In this document: in pieces, positions 16,916 to 23,843 of the stretch | Numbering within the stretch: position 1 is the first letter of the stretch | How the letters are laid out: every line of letters begins with the position of its first letter | Source: G965116155 sp965116155 | GTDB lineage: Bacteria > Bdellovibrionota > Bdellovibrionia > Bdellovibrionales > UBA1609 | DNA length: 64,000 bases | Direction: 5' to 3' | NCBI GenBank assembly: GCA_965116155.1 | Contig: OZ220488.1 | Span: forward strand, 496,001 to 560,000 | The notes under the pieces: model-generated | Told to the model about the DNA's origin: nothing | Databases searched by the model: none | The model's input: only the letters and a program-made list of their open reading frames with translations | Translations under genes and position numbers: made by a program

Positions 16916-18400
16916 ATGAAACCTGTTAAAAAAACCCCTTTTAAAGGCAGTTTTATTGCAGGCAAATGGCATTTGCCTCACGCCACGCAAACTTGGCCGC
17001 TAAAAAGCCCTGCGGACTTGTCGGACCATATTATGGACTGTTGCAGCTCTTTAGAGCATGTGGATGCTGCCGTGCTTGCAGCCAATAAGGCCTTTTTACC
17101 TTGGGCGCGCTTGCCTCAAAAAGAGCGCATAGAGTTTGTAAAAAAACTAGGCGCACTTTTTAAACAGCGCGAGCAAGAAATCGCCCAGTGCATTGCGCGC
17201 GAAACCGGCAAGCCCTTGTGGGAGAGCCTTACCGAGGCCAAAGGGCTTGTGCAAAAAGTAAACCTTAGCCTTCAAGCAGGTTTGGAGCTTGTGCGCAGTC
17301 AAAAGCTCGCACTGCCCCAAGCCGAGGGGTTAATCACCCACAGGCCGCGTGGGGTGCTGGCAGTGCTGGGGCCTTTTAACTTTCCGTTACATTTACCAGT
17401 GGGGCACATTGTGCCGGCTTTATTAACGGGCAACACGGTGGTGTTTAAGGCCTCTGACAAAACAGCCTCATCAGCACAGCTGCTAACGGAGCTTATAGAA
17501 GCTGCTGCCCTGCCATGTGGGGTGTTTAATCTGCTGCAAGGTGCGGGTGATGTGGGGCAGGCTCTGGCTGTGCACCCTGATGTAGCAGGCGTGCTCTTTA
17601 CGGGCTCTTATGCAGTGGGAAAAAAAATAAAACAAGCCACCCTACACCAGGCACACAAAATACTCGCCCTTGAAATGGGCGGGCAAAATCTAGCCCTGGT
17701 GTGGAAGGATGCTGACATTGCGCATGCCGCACAGCACTGTGTGCGGGGGGCTTTTTTAACTGCTGGGCAAAGGTGCTCTGCCACAAGACGCATTGTGCTG
17801 CACCCTAGTGTGGCGGGGGAATTTTTAGAAGATTTTTTGGCTCAGATTAAAAACATAAAAATCGGCCCCTGGTATGATGAGGTTTTTATGGGTCCGGTGA
17901 TTAGCAAAGACGCCGCCCAGCTTTGTGAGCATGCGCGCACTATGGCACAAAAAGAAGGCGCTAAGCTTTTGTTACAGCTGCCCTTGCCCGAGCTGCCAGA
18001 GGGGCATTATGTGCCGCCGCAGGTGCTGGAGGCTCCTTTGGATTTAAACAGCCGCTTTCAAAACACAGAAGTGTTTGGACCTTTGGTGTGCGTGCATATC
18101 AGTGATGCATGGAACGACGTGATGCAGGCCATACGGGCTACAGGTTATGGGCTGGCGTTTTCGATTTTTACTAAAGAGCGGCAGCTGTTTCAAAAGGCTC
18201 TGCTCGAAGCCAAAGTGGGTGTATTAAACTGGAACCGCGGCACAGTGGGAGCAAGCGGGCAGATGCCTTTTGGGGGCTGCGGCAAGTCAGGCAATGACCG
18301 GCCCACAGGGCTCTGGGCGTCCTATTATTGTACGGAGCCTGTAGCTTCGATGCTAGAGCCCCAGGTGGTAGATGTGCCTCCCATGCCGGGTCTGCTATGA
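16916..18400 (+). CDS. astD: Succinylglutamate-semialdehyde dehydrogenase
   Basis: A 494-residue NAD-dependent aldehyde dehydrogenase from ATG 16916, matching the usual AstD length. An upstream extension to 16859 lies in the repeat and was rejected. The chain opens GSFIAGKWH as in AstD, has GVLAVLGPFNFPLHLPVGHI, the general-base Glu in LALEMGGQN, the catalytic Cys in TAGQRCSATRR, and QMPFGGCGKSGNDRP near the end. It oxidises N-succinylglutamate semialdehyde to N-succinylglutamate. Its stop overlaps the mltG start by 4 bases. Confidence 0.88.
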   Translation: MKPVKKTPFKGSFIAGKWHLPHATQTWPLKSPADLSDHIMDCCSSLEHVDAAVLAANKAFLPWARLPQKERIEFVKKLGALFKQREQEIAQCIARETGKPLWESLTEAKGLVQKVNLSLQAGLELVRSQKLALPQAEGLITHRPRGVLAVLGPFNFPLHLPVGHIVPALLTGNTVVFKASDKTASSAQLLTELIEAAALPCGVFNLLQGAGDVGQALAVHPDVAGVLFTGSYAVGKKIKQATLHQAHKILALEMGGQNLALVWKDADIAHAAQHCVRGAFLTAGQRCSATRRIVLHPSVAGEFLEDFLAQIKNIKIGPWYDEVFMGPVISKDAAQLCEHARTMAQKEGAKLLLQLPLPELPEGHYVPPQVLEAPLDLNSRFQNTEVFGPLVCVHISDAWNDVMQAIRATGYGLAFSIFTKERQLFQKALLEAKVGVLNWNRGTVGASGQMPFGGCGKSGNDRPTGLWASYYCTEPVASMLEPQVVDVPPMPGLL

Positions 18401-19467
18401 AAGTGCGTACAGTCAAAAAAGCCTGTCTAATGCTTGTAGTTATTTTAGTCCTACTGGGCCTGGGAGGGCTTATGTGGGGAGTGGTGTATTTTGTTGCGCC
18501 ACCCCTCTATACGGGGGCGCGCGGCGCGCAAAGCGTCTTGTTCGAGGTGCAACCGGGGCACTCGCTGCAGCATATTGCCCGCACCCTTACGCAGCAAGGG
18601 CTCATTAGCAGCCCAAGGCTGTTTGTGTTTTGGGCGCGCGCACTGGGTTTTGCCACTCAGCTCAAGGCGGGCGAATACGAGCTGCACAGCCAAATGAGCC
18701 CCCAGCGCGTGCTAGAAATACTTAGCTCCGGTCGCAGTGTGGAGCATAGTATTACCTTCCACGAGGGGCTCAATATGCACCAAATGGGGCAAATGCTAGA
18801 GCAACGGGGTCTGGGGAAGCGTGAGGATTTTTTGTCTTTGTGTAAAGACCCAGAGCTCATACGGCGCCTGGTGGGTGAAGACCTGCCTTCGCTAGAGGGG
18901 TATTTGTTCCCTGAGACCTACAAGCTCTCAAAGCGCGCCCGCTTAGAGGGTTTAATTGAGACGATGTTTGAGAATTTTAGTTCTGCATGGCGCAAGGCCC
19001 AAAGGCCTCAAAAAGCCTCAAGTCGGGGGTTTCGCGACCTGGGGGGGGTGTCTTTGACGCGGCACCAGGTGGTGGTGCTAGCCAGTATGGTAGAAAAAGA
19101 GACCGGCGCCCCCGAGGAGCGGCCTCGGATTGCCTCGGTGTTTTTTAACCGCCTTAAAAAGCGCATGCGCCTGGCGAGTGACCCTACGATTATTTACGGG
19201 GTTTTGGCTCAAAGTGGTATTATGTTAAAAAATATTAAAAAAAAGCACATTTTGCAAAAAACCCCCTACAACACCTATAAAATCCCCTCCCTGCCCAAGG
19301 GACCCATTGCAAACCCCGGGCTGGAGGCCTTGAGAGCCGTTTTGTACCCTGAACAGAGTGAGTTTTTGTTTTTTGTCAGCAAAAACAACGGCACCCACCA
19401 CTTTAGCAAGAGCTATAAAGAGCATAAGCGCTATGTAGACAAATACCAGCGGCGGAGACGAAAGTGA
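18397..19467 (+). CDS. mltG: Endolytic murein transglycosylase
   Basis: A 356-residue inner-membrane YceG/MltG protein. A single N-terminal membrane helix (LMLVVILVLLGLGGLMWGVVYFV) leads into a LysM-like subdomain (FEVQPGHSLQHIARTLTQQG) and the catalytic YceG domain. The active-site Glu is in SMVEKETGAPEERPRIASVF, followed by ASDPTIIYG. It cleaves nascent peptidoglycan and may set glycan length. The ATG overlaps the astD stop (ATGA), giving translational coupling to an unrelated catabolic gene. Confidence 0.9.
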   Translation: MKVRTVKKACLMLVVILVLLGLGGLMWGVVYFVAPPLYTGARGAQSVLFEVQPGHSLQHIARTLTQQGLISSPRLFVFWARALGFATQLKAGEYELHSQMSPQRVLEILSSGRSVEHSITFHEGLNMHQMGQMLEQRGLGKREDFLSLCKDPELIRRLVGEDLPSLEGYLFPETYKLSKRARLEGLIETMFENFSSAWRKAQRPQKASSRGFRDLGGVSLTRHQVVVLASMVEKETGAPEERPRIASVFFNRLKKRMRLASDPTIIYGVLAQSGIMLKNIKKKHILQKTPYNTYKIPSLPKGPIANPGLEALRAVLYPEQSEFLFFVSKNNGTHHFSKSYKEHKRYVDKYQRRRRK

Positions 19468-19478
19468 TTTTAAAGTGC

Positions 19479-19507
19479 TTGTTTTTTAAAAAAAAGTTTT
19501 GTACTCT
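19479..19507 (+). promoter_or_regulatory. Candidate promoter for the RRM gene
   Basis: TTGTTT and TACTCT are separated by 17 bases in an AT-rich stretch just after mltG. The match to sigma-70 consensus is modest. It would give a leader of about 160 bases containing the hairpin TTGTGGA/TCCACAA at 19530-19547. Confidence 0.3.
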
Positions 19508-19671
19508 TCTGAGGGTGTTTTGTGGCTCTTTGTGGAGTGTTCCACAAGGCCAGGTTGCTGCTCAGTTCTTTGGGGCTGTGAGGGTGGCTTGTGTTGTTAA
19601 GTGGAGCTGCCTTAGAGCCGCATAAAGTGATAGATGGTTAATGAACAGTAACAAAGAGGGCCGCTAGAGTT

Positions 19672-19932
19672 ATGAATAACAAGTTGTATGTAGGTAATAT
19701 TTCTTTTCAAACAGACGAATCTTCGCTGGAGCAGGCGTTTTCTGCTTTTGGCAATGTGAGGTCTGCTAAAATTATTACAGATCGCGCCACGGGCCGCAGC
19801 CGTGGTTTTGGTTTTGTCGAGATGGAAACAGACGACGAGGCCCAAGAGTGTATCAGAAACCTAGACGGCAAAGAGCTGCAAGGGCGTAACCTGCGGGTGA
19901 GCGTGGCCCGCGGTCGCGACGCACGCCCGTAA
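19672..19932 (+). CDS. RRM-type RNA-binding protein
   Basis: An 86-residue single RNA-recognition-motif protein. RNP2 is LYVGNISF and RNP1 is RGFGFVEM, in the canonical beta-alpha-beta-beta-alpha-beta order, with a short basic tail (VARGRDARP). Such small bacterial RRM proteins bind mRNA and are often induced by cold; the long hairpin-bearing leader here would suit post-transcriptional control. It is probably monocistronic, with a hairpin downstream. Confidence 0.93.
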   Translation: MNNKLYVGNISFQTDESSLEQAFSAFGNVRSAKIITDRATGRSRGFGFVEMETDDEAQECIRNLDGKELQGRNLRVSVARGRDARP

Positions 19933-19974
19933 GACTTTTAGTAAGCTAAAAATCTCCCTACACCTAACGCACAG

Positions 19975-19997
19975 CCCAAGGCCAAAAGGGCCTTGGG
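19975..19997 (+). terminator. Hairpin after RRM gene
   Basis: CCCAAGGCC and GGCCTTGGG form a 9-bp stem around a short A-rich loop. There is no T tract, so this is a weak or Rho-assisted terminator. Confidence 0.45.
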
Positions 19998-20017
19998 TGC
20001 GGTATTGTGTGTGAGCT

Positions 20018-22249
20018 ATGTGTGCAAATACAAACCCAAACGATACAAGTACCATAGAGCCCATCTATTGGACCCTCACGGACGAGGCGCCTTTGGTAGC
20101 AACGGCTTCGCTGCTACCTTATTTAGAGGCTTTTTTGGGGGTGCCTTTTTATAGGGCGGATATTTCTTTAGGTGCGCGGATTTTGGCTGCGGCAGGGCTG
20201 GGTGAGGATGCTCTATCCATGCTGGGGCGCAAGGTAGAGTCGCCCGGGGCTTGCATTATCAAGCTGCCTAATATTAGCGCCTCCACGGTACAAATAAAAG
20301 CCTGCGTTAAAGAGCTACAAGAGCAAGGCCACAAGCTGCCAGAGACTCTTGCGTTGTACGACACTGCAAAAGGCTCTGCTGTTAACCCCGTGTTAAGGCA
20401 AGGGAACTCAAAGCGCTTTGCAGCAGCAGCCATTAAAAACCATGCCCTTAAGCACCCTCATAAACTGCAAGCGTGGAGCAGGGCTTCAAAAAGCTGCGTG
20501 CGCTCTATGGAGCGTGGGGGGTTTTATGATTCTGAAAAAGCCTGTCTAAGCCCTAAAGACACCACAAAAGCGCGGGTGGTATTTTATGGGGCGGATGGCT
20601 CAAAGCTCCAGCACACGCAGGTGCAACTTGCGGGTCGCTCTATTTTAGACACGGCGTTTATGAGCCGCAGTGCATTAAGACACTTTTATAGCAAAAGCTT
20701 TAAAGCCGCTAAACAAAAAGGCCTAGCTCTATCCTTGCACCTTAAGTGCACTATGATGAAAAACATCGACCCCTTGCTATTTGGGGATGCCGTGCGTGAG
20801 TGGTTAAGCCCCTTACAAAGCACGCACCCGGAACTATTAGCTCCGGAAGTAACAAGATTAAAACCTGAAAACGGCTTAGAGGAGGTGCTAAACGCACTAA
20901 AACTCCATGGCAAGACCCAGGCCCTGCAAGACGCTGAAAAACTTTGGCAAAGCGGCCCTCTGGTTGCGCTGGCACGCGAGGGCCAAAGCCATTTGCATGT
21001 GCCTAATAACGTTATTATAGATGCCTCTATGCCGGCGCTAGTGCGCTGGGGGGGGCAGTATGCGGCGTATCAGGAGCCTGAGGCCACGCACGACACCATG
21101 GCTCTGGTTCCGGACCCCACTTATGCCTCTATTTATGCAAAGGCGTTTGAGTTTTTTAAAAACTACCCCCTTGCCGAGGGAGTGGATGTGCGGCGGCTGG
21201 GGCATGTGTCTAACATAGGCCTTATGGCTTTTAAGGCCCAAGAGTACGGGTGCCACAGTACGTGTTTTGTTGCACCTAGTGCGGGCGAAATGCGTGTAGA
21301 GCTAGAAGACGGAACAACTTTAAACGCGCTAACGCAAAGGCTAGAGCCGGGCGACATCTGGCGCCTTTGTCGCACCCAGATGCGCGCGGTAAAGGATTGG
21401 TTACGGCTGGCTGTAAGCACGGCCCAAGAGCGCAGGGAAGATTTAGTGTTTTGGCTCGACCCTGCTAGAGCTCACGATTCTCTGGTATTGGACTGCATTA
21501 AAACCTACGCCAAAAAAGAGGGCCTCTCTATGGGAAGGGCGCAGTTTATGGCCCCTGCAGATGCTATGGCGTGGACCTTGGAGCGCTGGGCTCCTCAGCA
21601 GGGTATGGGGCAAAACGTGGTAGCGGCCACGGGCAATGTGTTAAGGGATTATTTGACGGATTTTTTTCCTATTTTAGAGCTGGGCACGAGCGCCAAAATG
21701 CTCTCGATTGTACCTTTACTTGCTGGGGGAGGGCTTTTTGAGACGGGCGCGGGCGGCACGGCGCCTAGCCATATGGAGCAATTTTTAGAGCACAACCACC
21801 TAAGGTGGGACTCGCTGGGGGAATTTTTAGCACTGCAAGCGGCTCTAGAAACGCGGCCAGGCTGTGCAGAGCTAGCCCAAGGCTTGGGGTTAGCGGCTCA
21901 GCAGTATTTGGCTGAGTCTAAAGCCCCTAAAAGGCAGGTCGGGGCGCCCGACACCCGGCATGGGCATTTTTATTTGTTGTACTATTGGGCTAAGGCTTTG
22001 GCTAGAATGGACTGGGAACAAAGCACAACCTATGCGGCTTTGGCGGATGCTATGCAGCGGGCCGAGGGAGACATTGTGCAAGAGCTGGGACAGTGCCAGG
22101 GGCAGAGGGTGGATGTGGGCGGCTACTACCATCCCGACTGGAACAAACTCCAAGCCACCATGCAACCCAGCCCCAAGCTTAACAAAATTTTGAAGCACCA
22201 ATACGAAAATGCTCAGCCCCAAGCTCCTGTGAATCAAGCAGAGGCTTAA
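20018..22249 (+). CDS. icd: Monomeric NADP-dependent isocitrate dehydrogenase
   Basis: A 743-residue monomeric-type (IDH-II) enzyme of the TCA cycle making 2-oxoglutarate and NADPH. Signatures include IIKLPNISAS, KGSAVNPVLRQGNSKR, GRAQFMAPADAMAWTLERW, NVLRDYLTDFFPILELGTSA and FETGAGGTAPSHMEQF. The length matches the family (about 740). The C-terminal tail is about 20 residues longer than I would expect and runs 71 bases into the convergent deoC gene. It sits downstream of the ast genes; both feed 2-oxoglutarate/glutamate metabolism, but an operon link is not clear. Confidence 0.94.
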   Translation: MCANTNPNDTSTIEPIYWTLTDEAPLVATASLLPYLEAFLGVPFYRADISLGARILAAAGLGEDALSMLGRKVESPGACIIKLPNISASTVQIKACVKELQEQGHKLPETLALYDTAKGSAVNPVLRQGNSKRFAAAAIKNHALKHPHKLQAWSRASKSCVRSMERGGFYDSEKACLSPKDTTKARVVFYGADGSKLQHTQVQLAGRSILDTAFMSRSALRHFYSKSFKAAKQKGLALSLHLKCTMMKNIDPLLFGDAVREWLSPLQSTHPELLAPEVTRLKPENGLEEVLNALKLHGKTQALQDAEKLWQSGPLVALAREGQSHLHVPNNVIIDASMPALVRWGGQYAAYQEPEATHDTMALVPDPTYASIYAKAFEFFKNYPLAEGVDVRRLGHVSNIGLMAFKAQEYGCHSTCFVAPSAGEMRVELEDGTTLNALTQRLEPGDIWRLCRTQMRAVKDWLRLAVSTAQERREDLVFWLDPARAHDSLVLDCIKTYAKKEGLSMGRAQFMAPADAMAWTLERWAPQQGMGQNVVAATGNVLRDYLTDFFPILELGTSAKMLSIVPLLAGGGLFETGAGGTAPSHMEQFLEHNHLRWDSLGEFLALQAALETRPGCAELAQGLGLAAQQYLAESKAPKRQVGAPDTRHGHFYLLYYWAKALARMDWEQSTTYAALADAMQRAEGDIVQELGQCQGQRVDVGGYYHPDWNKLQATMQPSPKLNKILKHQYENAQPQAPVNQAEA

Positions 22250-22907
22250 AGGCCTTGGCGCTAAGCTCCCAAAAAGCCTTAGCGTCTGCCAGGCTTTTAA
22301 TACCGCCTGCGGCTTTAAAGCCTTTGAGCTTCTTGGGATCGTTTTGAGCAAAATCCACCAAGGCTTTTAGTATGGCGCGCGATTTTGGCAGGCATGCCCC
22401 TTTGGGCCCTTTGCCGGTGGAGGTTTTTATAAAGTCCGCGCCTGCAAGCAAGCACATCTCACTAGCCTCCTGCGCTTGGGGCTCCGTTAGGTAGCAGGTT
22501 TCTAAAATCACTTTCAGCATGGAGTGTGGATGCTCTTGTAGCATGGTGTCTTTTATGGCTTTTATTTCATCTACTGCTGCAAAGGGGGAGCCCTTTAACC
22601 ACTCGCCCACATTTAATACGCAGTCGATCTCTTGTGCGCCAGATTTTAGTGCGTAGCGCACTTCTTGCAGCTTTAGATCCAAAGGCAACTGGGAGTCTGG
22701 AAAACCTCCCGCTACGCTTATGATTTTAAGTTTTGTGTCCTTTAAAAGCGCGGCAGCTTGAGGCACAAAGCGAGGGTACACACACACGCCATACACAGCA
22801 TGCCGCACGGCTTCTTCACACAGGGCTGTAATGTCTTGGGGGCTGTTTTGTATTCCCAAACGGGTTAGCTCCCAAACACAATGCAAAGGTGTCATAGAGC
22901 TAACCAT
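22179..22907 (-). CDS. deoC: Deoxyribose-phosphate aldolase
   Basis: About 242 residues. A class I aldolase cleaving 2-deoxyribose-5-phosphate to glyceraldehyde-3-phosphate and acetaldehyde. Catalytic features: KVILETCYL, the Schiff-base Lys in ADFIKTSTGKGP, and GFKAAGGIKS. The C-terminus FRIGAS is conserved and lies inside the icd 3' end. The start is uncertain: ATG 22907 or 22895 is favoured because family similarity begins near WELTRLG; an open extension reaches GTG 23009. In a predatory or host-associated cell it would salvage DNA-derived sugars. Confidence 0.9.
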   Translation of the reverse strand: MVSSMTPLHCVWELTRLGIQNSPQDITALCEEAVRHAVYGVCVYPRFVPQAAALLKDTKLKIISVAGGFPDSQLPLDLKLQEVRYALKSGAQEIDCVLNVGEWLKGSPFAAVDEIKAIKDTMLQEHPHSMLKVILETCYLTEPQAQEASEMCLLAGADFIKTSTGKGPKGACLPKSRAILKALVDFAQNDPKKLKGFKAAGGIKSLADAKAFWELSAKAFKPLLDSQELGAEHFRIGASKFC

Positions 22908-22966
22908 AGAGCAAGCAGAGTACACCTGGGGCCAAGGTGGCGTCAAGGCGCCAATTAAGGTGCCAA

Positions 22967-23794
22967 TTAAGGTGTCAGCGGAGTGGGGAGCTTTAGTAAA
23001 TTTATGCACTTTTCAAAAATACCCAAAGGCTCTTTTCCCGCCCTAAGAGGTTGGGGGTGCCCTGTTTGCTCTACCATCACCAACCGGTTTGGCTCTTGTG
23101 GCAATGCGTGCGAAATCACGGACGCCTTTGTTGCCAAAGCTAGCTGCCCGAAGTTTTGTTTTTTATTGCTTACTAGAACACCCATGACCTCAAGGCTTTC
23201 GGCATTTAGCACGGGTGCACCTGCTTGGTGGGAGAGCATTTTGCCCCGCCATCCAATATAGGGGTTATCCTCGCGGCTTAGCTGCAAGGGCATGGGCTTA
23301 GATGTGCTGTGCTTAGCAACAATAACAGGGGTCTTGGGTTTTATGGGCGCGCTTTGTAAAACCAAAGGCTCTCGCCCGTGGGCCACGCGGTCCAGCTGTA
23401 AAATAGCATAATTGGCTTCGTCTTGTATGCTGAGGCTTATGGGGCGGTAGTGGCTGTACTCTATGGCGACAATGTTTTCGCATGCATACTCTTCTGCACC
23501 ACTGGCAGACTTAAAGCTTAACTTTACCTGCGAGCAGGGTATGGCCAAGCCTTGCTTAGATGTAAGGCAGTGCCCTGCTGTTACCACTAGGTCCGGCGCA
23601 ACCAAAAAACCCGTGCATTTTTTACTCTGTGGTCCTAAGTTTACACTTATTGACGCTAGTGCCAACTCCACCTGAGTGAAACGAGACTCTTCTTGCGCAT
23701 GAGCTATCAGCGCTGAGATAAACGTAGCGCCCAAAATGCTCATATAAAACAGGCGTAGCATGCGGCAATAAAAAAATGTCATAAATTCCATCAT
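22967..23794 (-). CDS. Trypsin-fold serine protease homologue lacking Ser and Asp of the triad
   Basis: A 275-residue exported S1/V8-type protein. The N-terminal signal is MLRLFYMSILGATFISALIAHAQ; an internal start at 23761 is possible. The His motif is intact (VVTAGHC, His75). The Asp position of the usual DxALLxL reads NYAILQL (Asn128) and the GxSGxP serine motif reads HQAGAP (Ala191), so only His of the triad remains. It is thus probably not a peptidase but a binding or decoy protein. Paired cysteines (60/76, 87/105) suggest disulfides. It is followed by deoC, with no functional link evident. Confidence 0.78.
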   Translation of the reverse strand: MMEFMTFFYCRMLRLFYMSILGATFISALIAHAQEESRFTQVELALASISVNLGPQSKKCTGFLVAPDLVVTAGHCLTSKQGLAIPCSQVKLSFKSASGAEEYACENIVAIEYSHYRPISLSIQDEANYAILQLDRVAHGREPLVLQSAPIKPKTPVIVAKHSTSKPMPLQLSREDNPYIGWRGKMLSHQAGAPVLNAESLEVMGVLVSNKKQNFGQLALATKASVISHALPQEPNRLVMVEQTGHPQPLRAGKEPLGIFEKCINLLKLPTPLTP

Positions 23795-23843
23795 GCTCAG
23801 ATAGCAGCAAAGATTGTGCCAGTTGTATGGAAGGCTTAGTGCT

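Noticed and set aside
20018..22249. First taken as AstB, completing an arginine succinyltransferase operon
   Set aside because: The length of 743 residues and motifs NISAS, KGSAVNPVLRQGNSKR and GRAQFMAPADAMAWTLERW identify monomeric isocitrate dehydrogenase.
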